Shown here in pieces: positions 6,994-16,097 of a stretch of DNA of 64,000 nucleotides; position 1 is the stretch's first letter, and the number at the start of each line of letters is the position of its first letter. Source of the DNA: Segatella paludivivens DSM 17968 = JCM 13650 (GTDB lineage: Bacteria; Bacteroidota; Bacteroidia; Bacteroidales; Bacteroidaceae); assembly GCF_000373185.1 (NCBI RefSeq), contig NZ_KB890634.1:1-64000 (forward strand), given 5' to 3'. The notes beneath the pieces were generated by a model. That model did not search any database. It was not told where the DNA came from and was given only the letters and a program-made list of their open reading frames with translations. Both the position numbers and the translations under genes were made by a program.

Positions 6994-9212
6994 TTTGGAT
7001 ATACACTTATAATGTGTGCCTTACCTTGTTTCATTTCAGCCTCCACAATTGTGCCACGACTGCAATGAAGTTTGAATTTCACATTCCATGACTTGGGCCA
7101 AGCTGGGAAGATAATAATTTTATCACCTACTTCCTGAAGTAACATTTCCTGAATACCAATCATTCCAGAACCTCCCCAATTATGATCGGGTGTCCAATCA
7201 TGTCCAGGTCCCCAGAAAGCAGGAAAGCGATGTGGACCACTTTTCAATTTCAAAGTATTCCATTTTACGGCTTCATCAGTAAGTCCAAGACATGCTGCCC
7301 ATATATTTGTCTGTTCCCAACCTGCATAACCATTAAACTTATTCACATAAGGATCATATTTCCATGTATCAACGGCTACGCTAAGACTATCACGCCCTAC
7401 ACCGAACATTCGCCAAGGAAAGACAGGATAAAGCATCGTCGGTTCTGTATTGTTTACACGCGCCCATACAACGGCAGGTGAAATCACTTTATGACCATCA
7501 ACATATCTATATGAAATGTCGGGCCATATTGAAGACATTGTCTTATAATGTGCTATTGTTGTACTGTCAGCTCCAATACTTGATAAGTATTTAACAAGAT
7601 AATCAGTCACCGTTTTTAGTCCGCATACTGTGGAAGTTGGATTATAAGCCATTTTAAATGTCTCTGCTCCTGAACCAGGATATATCACTAAGTGACCATC
7701 ATCGTCGAGTTGCTTGCGCCCATTACGTGAAGCCACATAACGATAATGTTGTTCAAAAAAATCAAGTGAAGATTCAATCCAAGGCACATATTTTGAGATG
7801 TCTACGCCACCATAGCTATGTGCGTCTAATGCCATTTGGCAAAACTCCAGCACGGTGTCCCATGTATATTCCAACCAAGCATTATATTCAAGTCCTGAAT
7901 CAAAACCTTCAGGGCGCTTTGTTCCATATTCATCATATTCAGGGAGTCCGAAATTCTCTAACTGTTCGGTAAATGCCGCACCACCATGATGCCAATAAAC
8001 ACGACTGCGCAATTCTGCATTATGAAGAATACGTACATAAAAATCAAGTTGGCTTTTCATGGCATCATAATCTCCGCTTTTTAGCATAGGCCAATAAAGC
8101 AGTCGCTGATTCTGTGCAGTATGAGTTCCACCACCCCATCTGCGATAATCAGGAGTGAAAGCAAAATCAGATTTAACATAAGAAGGATCAAAGCAGAAAA
8201 GTCCGCCATTGAATTTCGTTGGCCATTCACCAAGAGCATTACATCCCATCATATATCTGAAAAGCGTGTAGTTTCGAGTAATCTCTTCAGCTTCTCCCTC
8301 TCCTTCAATATAACTGCGTTGCCACCATTTATGCCACCATGTTACAGAAGATTTACTGTCACGGCTAACATCAATAGCTTTTATAATGCCCTCAAGTTTA
8401 TTATTCCATTCGGCAACTGTTCCCTGATTATCAGTTAAAGCTATACACAGTTCATGATGTTTTGAAGCTGAACGTGAACGTAGATTATAGCTTCTATAAT
8501 CAGTATTGTCATATACTCCATCACAAGTTCCGGAATATTTAATGTTGTTACCAAATATCTTTCCTCCAAAGATTAGATTTTTCAGAGGATTATACATCTC
8601 AGACTTATATGGCAAAAGATGTTGTTGCGCGACAGTTGCATCAAAAACCGTAGTATCTGGATTCTGATGGAAAAAAGTAATTCCACAATCAGATGGAGTT
8701 ATCACATCATGAGACGTAACAACTCCACTAGGTACACCAAATTTATATGATGTCTGAAAACTTTCTTTTTTGCCTATTTCCCGATTACGATAGCGCCAAT
8801 TATGGTACTCATATTCAACTGCTACCGCCTTTTTGCTGTCAATGCTAACATGAACGACCGGCTTGAATACATCAGCCCAAAGTTTGACTGAAATGTTACC
8901 ATCTGAAATCACGGCATATCCAGCATTGACAACCAATCGCTGTGAGAAATTGTGGGTTGTGTTAAGATTTGGAGTCAGTCTTATACGAAAACGACCTTGT
9001 TTTAAGAGAGTGTTATTCTCATCAAAAGATCCGCTTCGACTCAAATAAAAATATATATCACCATTTTCCACCCATACATTCATTCCGATACTCCCTCCGC
9101 CAACAGGCATTGACTCTGACGAATTACGACTTTGGCTATGCCAAACTACATCTGCGGGTAGTCCCCACACAAAAAGCGGAATAAATAATAAAAGTAAAAA
9201 CAGTTTCCTCAT
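6963..9212 (-). CDS. Secreted DUF5703-type (alpha/alpha)6 glycoside hydrolase-like protein
   Basis: A 749-residue exported protein (signal peptide over residues 1-19, ending WGLPA). The N-terminal part (about 20-280) is a beta-sandwich of the DUF5703 type with SMPVGGGSIGMNVWVENGD. The remainder looks like an (alpha/alpha)6 toroid, as in GH95/GH65-like enzymes, with MGCNALGEWPTKFNGGLF and a C-terminal DHNWGGSGMIGIQEMLLQ. It starts 12 bp after the sigma factor gene and is probably co-transcribed with it. The substrate is not visible in the sequence; its place in a pectin/rhamnose locus suggests removal of a side-chain sugar. The family call is moderately sure, the activity is not. Confidence 0.75.
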   Translation of the reverse strand: MRKLFLLLLFIPLFVWGLPADVVWHSQSRNSSESMPVGGGSIGMNVWVENGDIYFYLSRSGSFDENNTLLKQGRFRIRLTPNLNTTHNFSQRLVVNAGYAVISDGNISVKLWADVFKPVVHVSIDSKKAVAVEYEYHNWRYRNREIGKKESFQTSYKFGVPSGVVTSHDVITPSDCGITFFHQNPDTTVFDATVAQQHLLPYKSEMYNPLKNLIFGGKIFGNNIKYSGTCDGVYDNTDYRSYNLRSRSASKHHELCIALTDNQGTVAEWNNKLEGIIKAIDVSRDSKSSVTWWHKWWQRSYIEGEGEAEEITRNYTLFRYMMGCNALGEWPTKFNGGLFCFDPSYVKSDFAFTPDYRRWGGGTHTAQNQRLLYWPMLKSGDYDAMKSQLDFYVRILHNAELRSRVYWHHGGAAFTEQLENFGLPEYDEYGTKRPEGFDSGLEYNAWLEYTWDTVLEFCQMALDAHSYGGVDISKYVPWIESSLDFFEQHYRYVASRNGRKQLDDDGHLVIYPGSGAETFKMAYNPTSTVCGLKTVTDYLVKYLSSIGADSTTIAHYKTMSSIWPDISYRYVDGHKVISPAVVWARVNNTEPTMLYPVFPWRMFGVGRDSLSVAVDTWKYDPYVNKFNGYAGWEQTNIWAACLGLTDEAVKWNTLKLKSGPHRFPAFWGPGHDWTPDHNWGGSGMIGIQEMLLQEVGDKIIIFPAWPKSWNVKFKLHCSRGTIVEAEMKQGKAHIISVYPKNRIKDITVQ

Positions 9213-9224
9213 TGTATTTCTTTT

Positions 9225-9785
9225 TTACACTGCAGCAGTTCGTAGCTTTATCATTCCTCGATGAACAAGATTACGCACTGAATGATAGTTCATATTCATT
9301 ATATCACATATTTCATCATACTTGCGTTCATCAAGATAGTAAAGTTGGAAAGCCTCACGCTGTCTTGGAGTCAATGTATTCAAAAGATACACGATCTTTG
9401 CATGTCCCAATCGTTCGTTCTCAGCATCTAAATAAGCTTTCTCTACATCATCAGACATACGCATATTAGTAGCTCTGTCCAATTCTGTAACATTATTATA
9501 TGATGCCTTGCGGAATTCATCAAGCAGACGATTACGCAAAGATACAATTAAATAAGAACTTACCGAAGTAATCTTTAAGGAATCTCTACGATCGAGCATC
9601 TTTACAAACACATCTTGTATGCAGTCCTTTATAAGTTCCACATCAGATGTAATGCAACGACCATAATTCAACATTGTCTGAACATACATACTATATAATT
9701 CAGAGAAGGCAGCATTATCACCAAATTGGTAAGCTTTCAGTAAAACAAGCGAACTCTTTTCATTGTTAATAGTAGAAGAAGTCAT
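9225..9785 (-). CDS. ECF-type RNA polymerase sigma factor
   Basis: A 186-residue sigma-70 factor with only regions 2 and 4. Region 2 (about residues 20-90) includes VELIKDCIQDVFVKMLD. Region 4 (about 125-180) includes LTPRQREAFQLYYLDERKYDEI followed by a helix-turn-helix, MNYHSVRNLVHRGMIKL. Bacteroidota ECF factors usually sit beside a FecR-type anti-sigma gene and a TonB receptor; here no anti-sigma gene is adjacent. It leads a two-gene unit with the DUF5703 protein and has a good -7 box. It may direct this locus or itself in response to an unknown cue. Confidence 0.9.
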   Translation of the reverse strand: MTSSTINNEKSSLVLLKAYQFGDNAAFSELYSMYVQTMLNYGRCITSDVELIKDCIQDVFVKMLDRRDSLKITSVSSYLIVSLRNRLLDEFRKASYNNVTELDRATNMRMSDDVEKAYLDAENERLGHAKIVYLLNTLTPRQREAFQLYYLDERKYDEICDIMNMNYHSVRNLVHRGMIKLRTAAV

Positions 9786-9816
9786 TTAGGTATTTTTTAG
9801 GTTTTATTTTCAAATG

Positions 9817-9824
9817 CAAATTTA
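9817..9824 (-). promoter_or_regulatory. -7 box of the sigma factor gene
   Basis: The minus strand reads TAAATTTG followed by C, matching TAnnTTTG, 31 bp before the start codon. The -33 element is weak. Confidence 0.55.
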
Positions 9825-9858
9825 CCTAAATAACCTATTAAGGTCTTGTAAAATCAGA

Positions 9859-9898
9859 TATAAAAATGGGAAAAATTGGTATTTTCCCCATTTTTATT
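9859..9898 (-). terminator. Terminator after the beta-helix gene
   Basis: Inverted repeat ATAAAAATGGG (plus strand 9860-9870) / CCCATTTTTAT, with further pairing in the loop and a T-run on the minus strand. It lies between the stop of the 985-residue protein and the sigma factor gene, which separates the two transcription units. Confidence 0.65.
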
Positions 9899-9916
9899 AC
9901 CATTTAAGGTCTAATA

Positions 9917-12874
9917 TTATCTTTTTCTTAACCAATAAATGCCTTTTGAAGAGATAAGATAATTGCCATTTATTGTCACTCCAGTCTTCATCTTTTTCAT
10001 CTCTCCACTCTTAGAATCTATCTGATAAATATCATAAACTCCATTGGAAAGTGAAATGCTAATAGTATTCTTATCCGTTCCAATATATGCCACGGCATCC
10101 TTCTTTTCATCATTAATCAAATAAACATTATCTTTGTGAAAAGATGGTTGCATTGCTGCAACACTATGCAAAAATTGCTTATCCTTAGCAGGAATATCAG
10201 GACAAGAACCACCAGCCATCAATACAGCCCATGACATTTCAGTATAGTTATTGGCATAATACATAACAGCCTTATCACTCCAGGCATTACGACATTCAGA
10301 AACGCCACGATACACATCGGCAAAACTAACACTTCCTGTCCTTCCATTACGCAAGGCTTGACGAGGAGCAAGATTCAATCCACCTTTAGGTGCATACAAT
10401 CCACGACTGTTATAAAACCATTGTTCAATATTTATTATATCAACAGTCTTTGCCAACTCCTTATCCTGCATTATAGAATCCTGAACATCTTTATTTATGG
10501 CGAGCGATACAAAAACCTTCTTGTTGTGTTCATGTTCCCATTCAGATATTGTCTGCAACCAGAACTTCACGAACTTGAAAGGTCCCGTAAACTCCTCACC
10601 TATTGAATGAATAACATTCGGTTTATCGGCAAAGGCATCAAGAACTCCATATATATATTTACGATGCAGTTCACGAAGATGACTGTTATTGACATCATAA
10701 AAATAATCTGCCATAAAGATTCTCTTATCAGCAGTGAAAGGTACTGGTTCTGGGAATCCTGTATTATTGATATTGTTTGCTGTACGCCAAGGACAATCAA
10801 CCCAATGCGCACCGGCTTCCAATATGTTATGCTGGAAATAATGCTGGTTCATCAACAGCATCCCATTATCAGCCTCACTGTCAGCAAACTTCCCTAGACG
10901 ATAGAAATACCATTTATTCGGTCTTGAAAGATCGTATTTGCTCAATCCGTCCCAAGCTGTATCCTTACCACTGCGTGCAAAAGGCTGTTCATAGAAAGGT
11001 CCCCAAACATCACCGTCACGTCTGCGCACACGTTCGTGGTCATCACGTCTGCGATCATACCATAGTCCGTAATTCTGACTATAGACTACGTTGTTGTCAC
11101 GTTTCATATTTAGGATAACACTATCCATTCGATCAGTAGTACCATACATTTCCATTCCAGGCACAAATCGTGTAACGGCATAAGGAAGTTTGGAAAATAC
11201 TGAATATTTTACTCTTCCGCTCCACCATGGACTGTTATGTCTACCACCAACAAGGAGACTTCCATCAACAAGAAGTTTTCCATCCACTATGGCATATTCA
11301 TGTTTTGCAACAGCAGTCTTGTTAGCGATTTTTATTGCATCAACATTTTTAGTTCCTGTCGGAGATACATTGGCAACAAATTTAGCACTGTCTATCCAAG
11401 AGTGCATTGTGATGCGTGGCAATTTTGCATTAGCCATCATAATCTGAGCTTGCTCTACAGTAGGACTACTTGATGCTTCGGTGTTTCGCTCCAGTGTTCT
11501 GGTTATTCTACTTACATCCCTACCCAAACGTTTACTCAACTGCGACGCAAAAAGACTCCAAGGCTTCACATGATTATTTGATTCATCAAAGAAACCTGTT
11601 CCGCAAAATTGCGCCCAACATCCATATACATAATTATTTGTTCCGTCAGGAAGACTGTCAGCAAAGATACCACTTGCAGTACTCTGATATACTGTTGAGT
11701 TTGTTGAATTCCAACCTGTACCGTATTTCTCTATACCAAGATTGCACAGTTTAATATCATTGCCATCTATATTTACATCATCGAATAGCAGACCTGAGGC
11801 AAAACTTCCAACAGAACCACTGAATCCCAATGACTCATAACTGTCACACTGAACAAAAGCATTTGGACCAGCAGCTATATAGCCTGCAGCGAAGTCGTTG
11901 ATGCCATGTTCACTATATAGTCTTTGAAAAAGACATTTTTCGCCAAACGTTAGGAATGTGCGACGTCGGTAACCACCAATCTCTGAAACTGGAGACAACG
12001 ACTTGCAATCCTCAACAGTAATCTGGCTACCACTGCGCTGTATAACGACAGCCGAACCTGCCAAATGTTTGAAATCAACCATTCTAACCCAACAGTTGAT
12101 TGCATTCGCAAGATAAACGCCATTCCAAGCATGATCTTCATCCTTAGGATATGCCTTGTCATAATCAGACTCAACAGTGATATTCTCTATTCCAGAATTC
12201 TCTATTCTACCACTCCAATTATAACGAAGCATCATGCAGTCTTTGTCGTAAGATATAGGCAATGGAGCGTCAAAAGAAGGCAGTCCGTTTACAATACCAG
12301 TTATCTTTCTAGTGAATTCCAAATCCATTTCACCAGGATGCCATCCCCAATAGCCCAAGTCCAGGCCGCCGCCAAAGTTACCACATTTCATAAGATCTAT
12401 CCATTTCTGAGTAGACTTCCTTACGATAATTACATCATCGTCTTTTTTGGCGTTACCATGAATAGTATCTGTTACGATGCGGTTATCCTTTCCTTCAACA
12501 TATACAACTGCTCCACGGTCTACACCAGTCTTGAACAATACAGTTTCACCTTTTGCAGTTCCACGGATCACAACTCCTGAAGCTTGGATACGCAAAGGTT
12601 CAGACAATTCATAGCATCCCTTACCTAAGAGTACGGCACCACGCAAACCTGTTTTTCTATCAGGTTTCAATGAAGCCACATAATCAATGGCTTTTTGTAT
12701 GCGTGAACTTTGATTACCAGCATGCCATTCCACATACACTTTTACATCTGCATTAGGAATTGGTTGCTGCGACATGTGGTAACCCACATAACTGTAATCT
12801 AAAGGGAAGGGTTGCGCATAACAACACGCAACCCCAATCATAAACACCAATATGGCAATTATCTTTTTCATCAA
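9917..12874 (-). CDS. Secreted pectate-lyase-like beta-helix protein with C-terminal barrel domain
   Basis: A 985-residue protein with a signal peptide (residues 1-20, ending CCYAQ). Residues 50-450 have the repetitive short-strand pattern of a right-handed parallel beta-helix, such as VVIRGTAKGETVLFKTG and GSQITVEDCKSLSPVSEIGG. The C-terminal third (about 640-900, with HSIGEEFTGPFKFVKFW and DIINIEQWFYNSRG) resembles a TIM-barrel hydrolase-type domain. This layout is what I recall for Bacteroidota proteins annotated DUF4955/DUF6298, but I cannot confirm those models. It is the last of a three-gene operon, 8 bp after the DUF3826 gene. A role in pectin breakdown follows from context; the reaction is unknown. 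Confidence 0.72.
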   Translation of the reverse strand: MMKKIIAILVFMIGVACCYAQPFPLDYSYVGYHMSQQPIPNADVKVYVEWHAGNQSSRIQKAIDYVASLKPDRKTGLRGAVLLGKGCYELSEPLRIQASGVVIRGTAKGETVLFKTGVDRGAVVYVEGKDNRIVTDTIHGNAKKDDDVIIVRKSTQKWIDLMKCGNFGGGLDLGYWGWHPGEMDLEFTRKITGIVNGLPSFDAPLPISYDKDCMMLRYNWSGRIENSGIENITVESDYDKAYPKDEDHAWNGVYLANAINCWVRMVDFKHLAGSAVVIQRSGSQITVEDCKSLSPVSEIGGYRRRTFLTFGEKCLFQRLYSEHGINDFAAGYIAAGPNAFVQCDSYESLGFSGSVGSFASGLLFDDVNIDGNDIKLCNLGIEKYGTGWNSTNSTVYQSTASGIFADSLPDGTNNYVYGCWAQFCGTGFFDESNNHVKPWSLFASQLSKRLGRDVSRITRTLERNTEASSSPTVEQAQIMMANAKLPRITMHSWIDSAKFVANVSPTGTKNVDAIKIANKTAVAKHEYAIVDGKLLVDGSLLVGGRHNSPWWSGRVKYSVFSKLPYAVTRFVPGMEMYGTTDRMDSVILNMKRDNNVVYSQNYGLWYDRRRDDHERVRRRDGDVWGPFYEQPFARSGKDTAWDGLSKYDLSRPNKWYFYRLGKFADSEADNGMLLMNQHYFQHNILEAGAHWVDCPWRTANNINNTGFPEPVPFTADKRIFMADYFYDVNNSHLRELHRKYIYGVLDAFADKPNVIHSIGEEFTGPFKFVKFWLQTISEWEHEHNKKVFVSLAINKDVQDSIMQDKELAKTVDIINIEQWFYNSRGLYAPKGGLNLAPRQALRNGRTGSVSFADVYRGVSECRNAWSDKAVMYYANNYTEMSWAVLMAGGSCPDIPAKDKQFLHSVAAMQPSFHKDNVYLINDEKKDAVAYIGTDKNTISISLSNGVYDIYQIDSKSGEMKKMKTGVTINGNYLISSKGIYWLRKR

Positions 12875-12882
12875 AAACGTAA

Positions 12883-13497
12883 TTATTTCTGTTTTTTTGC
12901 TGCCTCAATACGCTTATACCAACCTTCTCGCTCACTTTTTAGGTCATATCCACGAGTTGCAAGCCAGTTGTTTATACGTCCTTTATATTTACCAAACCAA
13001 GCGTGTTTGCTTTTAGAATCACTTGCGTCTATAGCAAATTCACGAGCTTCCTTCAACCAATTAAGAATCTGAAGTTTTTCATTTTCCTTTAGTCCTGGTA
13101 TCATTTCAAGATGCGCCTTATAAGTTTTTGGAACAACACCGTATGTCATTCCGTCCTTAATGGCTTCTATCTGAGCATCGTTGACATAGTTTGCCAAATC
13201 TGCAGCAAACTCGAAATGATGCTTATACAATTCTGCATCAATCGCATTGCGATCTTTGTTTTTTTCGTATATGTCGTTCAATTTGAAATAACGGTTACAA
13301 ATGATATTTAGTACATTATTGCGTACGTTGCCATCATTTATATTAAGCCCATCAACTATTTTTATTGAACGCTCGGTTATAGACTTCACATAGTTGGCGT
13401 CACGTCCTGCGCTGTCAAGTTTTACTTGACCTACAGCGCAAAGACATCCGCACATTATAGCAAATACACCGAGTAATAATCTTTTTCTGATAATCAT
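12883..13497 (-). CDS. Secreted DUF3826 protein
   Basis: A 204-residue exported protein (signal peptide 1-23, ending CLCAVGQ). The mature part is helical and highly charged, with NYVKSITERSIKIVDGLNI, a central ICNRYFKLNDIYEKNKDR and a C-terminal ARGYDLKSEREGWYKRIE. This matches the DUF3826 family, which I know mainly as small periplasmic proteins encoded next to pectin-degrading enzymes in Bacteroidota. No catalytic motif is evident. It is 13 bp after the PL1 lyase gene and 8 bp before the beta-helix gene, hence a middle cistron. An accessory role is likely; the activity is unknown. Confidence 0.8.
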   Translation of the reverse strand: MIIRKRLLLGVFAIMCGCLCAVGQVKLDSAGRDANYVKSITERSIKIVDGLNINDGNVRNNVLNIICNRYFKLNDIYEKNKDRNAIDAELYKHHFEFAADLANYVNDAQIEAIKDGMTYGVVPKTYKAHLEMIPGLKENEKLQILNWLKEAREFAIDASDSKSKHAWFGKYKGRINNWLATRGYDLKSEREGWYKRIEAAKKQK

Positions 13498-13510
13498 GAT
13501 ATATCTACGT

Positions 13511-15247
13511 TTACATCAATTTACCCTTTTCGGCAAGAGTATCATGATTATTTTTCAAATTGGTCCAATCAGTCTTTTCCTTGGTACTGATTCCGTTAAT
13601 ATACTTTTCTATATTTGTATATCCATCACCAGTACAATCCTTAACAGCGTCTGAAGGATCATTTGGATTCAGTCCGTTTGCGATTTCCCATTCATCAGGC
13701 ATACCATCTTTGTCACTGTCCTTATAAGGCTTACCCTTATATTGTGGATATCCTCCCATCTGACGTGGATCTGTTATGATACCTTCTTTATATGAATCTT
13801 TTGAAAGGCGACGATACTTGAATGAACCATCTGGTGCCTGTGATCTAGGACTAAGTCCCCAAAGATCACCATAAGGATTTACCTTTGGCAATTTCTTTTC
13901 ATAATAAACATTTCCTGTGCGAACTTCATCTACGACTCTTTGGTCAACGATATCACGCTTAGGAATTGTAGCACCTACATTATTTAAAACATAGTCAAAT
14001 GTCTGATTACTTGGAAGAATTGTAATATAAGGCATTACAAAAGGTTCTTTTGAATGCATAATAGCCAATTCATCTTCTGCAAGATCACCATCCTTATCAG
14101 CTGTCTGTATTCCACCAGCCCAGTTATTCTTTGTTATTGCATCATATCCTTCTACAATATTGCCATCGGCATATACTCTACCAAACTGCTTGAAAGGAAA
14201 TAGTTTACCACTACGGCTTTCAGACTTTATTATACGCCAACCTACATTACTGTCTTTTGGAGTCAATGGTCCTGGCTTGTAATAGTTGTTTACGAAGTTG
14301 GACATTGTTGAATATTCACCTCCATCAGCAGTACGATGTACCCAGTTATAAACAACATTGTTCACAAAGTTGAAAACACCACCCCATCCAATAGACGGGT
14401 TTCGTCCTGTATTGTCAGCCCATAGGTTTCTCATGAACGAAGCATTCTCTCCACCTATCGTACTTCCAAATGCATGATTATATGTATCAAGAGATTTAGC
14501 AGAAATTGTATTCTGTATTGTTACGTTTACAGTCGGTTCTTTACGACTGCCGAAAGCATCACCAAGGTCAAACATGTGACGATAGAATGAAATATTCTCA
14601 TCAAGTCCCCATTCGCAAGAGCAATGGTCTATCATGATGTTTCCAACAGGATTTCCACCAAAAGAATCTTCACGATACCATACATGTGTATTTCCACGAC
14701 GGAAACGCATATGACGAACGATTACATCATGGGTATTAACCTGAAAACTTTCACCTGCTAAACATACACCATCACCAGGAGCAGTCTGTCCAGCAATAGT
14801 AATATATGGAGCACGAACAATTATAGGAGTCTTCAATTTAATAATACCACTTACATTGAATACAATAATACGTGCACCGCCTTGTTCACAAGCCCATCTG
14901 AAAGAACCAATTCCGTCATCATTAAGATTGCTTACGGTAATGACCTTACCACCACGACCACCGAAGGTGTACATACCGCCACCTTCTGCACCAGGGAAAG
15001 AAGGAATTTTTGCTTGTTTCAAGTCATAAGGGCGGAAAGCCCAAGGCACGTAAGGACGTCCTTCCATAGCTTCTTTCTTTACAATTGGAAAAGCAACAGC
15101 CCATGCTGAATCAGAATGTGCAGTCCACACTTTCTGTAGAGAATCAATCTTAGCTTTTGCAGCATCTGTTATGCTTGGATATTGTGCTTCGGCTGCAACC
15201 GGGGCCAATATCATTGCGCATGCTGCAAGTAATAGTTTCTGTTTCAT
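13511..15247 (-). CDS. Secreted pectate lyase, PL1 family
   Basis: A 578-residue secreted polysaccharide lyase (signal peptide 1-21, ending AAEAQ) that should cleave polygalacturonate by beta-elimination. The PL1 beta-helix begins near residue 80 with IPSFPGAEGGGMYTFGGRGG. It continues with FNVSGIIKLKTPIIV, TIAGQTAPGDG, and MIDHCSCEWGLDENIS near residue 205, where calcium ligands are expected. The C-terminus has an EF-hand-like DSDKDGMPDEWE...DCTGDGYTNIE repeat (about 520-555), common on these lyases. It is the first gene of the operon PL1-DUF3826-beta-helix. A second PL1 is at 18345. Confidence 0.92.
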   Translation of the reverse strand: MKQKLLLAACAMILAPVAAEAQYPSITDAAKAKIDSLQKVWTAHSDSAWAVAFPIVKKEAMEGRPYVPWAFRPYDLKQAKIPSFPGAEGGGMYTFGGRGGKVITVSNLNDDGIGSFRWACEQGGARIIVFNVSGIIKLKTPIIVRAPYITIAGQTAPGDGVCLAGESFQVNTHDVIVRHMRFRRGNTHVWYREDSFGGNPVGNIMIDHCSCEWGLDENISFYRHMFDLGDAFGSRKEPTVNVTIQNTISAKSLDTYNHAFGSTIGGENASFMRNLWADNTGRNPSIGWGGVFNFVNNVVYNWVHRTADGGEYSTMSNFVNNYYKPGPLTPKDSNVGWRIIKSESRSGKLFPFKQFGRVYADGNIVEGYDAITKNNWAGGIQTADKDGDLAEDELAIMHSKEPFVMPYITILPSNQTFDYVLNNVGATIPKRDIVDQRVVDEVRTGNVYYEKKLPKVNPYGDLWGLSPRSQAPDGSFKYRRLSKDSYKEGIITDPRQMGGYPQYKGKPYKDSDKDGMPDEWEIANGLNPNDPSDAVKDCTGDGYTNIEKYINGISTKEKTDWTNLKNNHDTLAEKGKLM

Positions 15248-15372
15248 TTTATATTATCATTTTTTGTTTGTTCTGATGTAAAGACGAACTAAAGCAAAAA
15301 ATGTAATATCAACTAAAACAAAAAATAAATATTTATTTTTAAAAATCTATTTGTATAAGTTCGTGATTAAGG

Positions 15373-15873
15373 TTACAACGTATTGGCAATACGCCTCACT
15401 TTGCTTGTATAGTTGCGGTCTTCAGCATAACCAATACGACTTAGAAAAGAATAATAATCCCCATCTGTATATTTATACTGTACATCATCACGATAACTCT
15501 TCACGCTTTCTTCCCAATTGTTAAAAACATAATAGCTACCATCAGAAGGATGGCGAAGTCCGAAAAGATTATGATTTACACGACATAGTTCACTTGAAAA
15601 GTTGCCTGTTTCCAATAATGCCTGCGCCAATACAATCTTAGGAAATTTAACATCATATTTCTGCAGCATCGCCAACACATTTTCAGCTGTCAATGCAGCG
15701 TCATTCATCATATAATCGCTATCGCTTTTCATTTCAAGTTCAGCTAGACTATCACATGTCTTATCAATACGTGCAACAGCAGGGAGCGCATCAGGCTCAT
15801 ATTGCTGAGCTTGAATTTCCAATGATAATAAAAGCGCGTATATAATTATAAGTAATTTTCTATTTATTGCCAT
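15373..15873 (-). CDS. Exported glucosaminidase-like (GH73-type) protein
   Basis: A 166-residue protein with a signal peptide (1-22, ending EIQAQ). Residues 60-166 fit the short bacterial glucosaminidase fold: VLAQALLETGNFSSELCRVNHNLFG contains the expected catalytic Glu in LLETG. FGLRHPSDGSYYVFNNWEESVKSY and the C-terminal YTSKVRRIANTL are typical of peptidoglycan-cutting GH73 enzymes. It is a lone gene on the same strand as the surrounding polysaccharide genes, with 125 bp to the next PL1 gene. It is probably a cell-wall housekeeping function rather than part of pectin use. Confidence 0.8.
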   Translation of the reverse strand: MAINRKLLIIIYALLLSLEIQAQQYEPDALPAVARIDKTCDSLAELEMKSDSDYMMNDAALTAENVLAMLQKYDVKFPKIVLAQALLETGNFSSELCRVNHNLFGLRHPSDGSYYVFNNWEESVKSYRDDVQYKYTDGDYYSFLSRIGYAEDRNYTSKVRRIANTL

Positions 15874-15996
15874 ACCAATAAAAGGAACGCGATATTTTTC
15901 AGTTTATTGTATAATCAACAAAAAAGGCTCCTTACTACTATTGTTGATATTATGAAGTTTTATAATAACACAGCAATGCTATCCGTACGTAAAAAA

Positions 15997-16036
15997 ACGA
16001 CCAAAGAACTAATATAAAATTGTTTCTTCGGTCGTT
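15997..16036 (-). terminator. Terminator of the CBM48-esterase gene
   Basis: Arms ACGACCAAAGAA (15997-16008) and TTCTTCGGTCGT (16025-16036) have one mismatch. On the minus strand a T7 run follows, right after the 16098 stop. Confidence 0.8.
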
Positions 16037-16097
16037 TTTCGTATGGTATAATAAAGAGAGCCACGAGACTCTAAAAAATCAAATAATCTTTATATGT

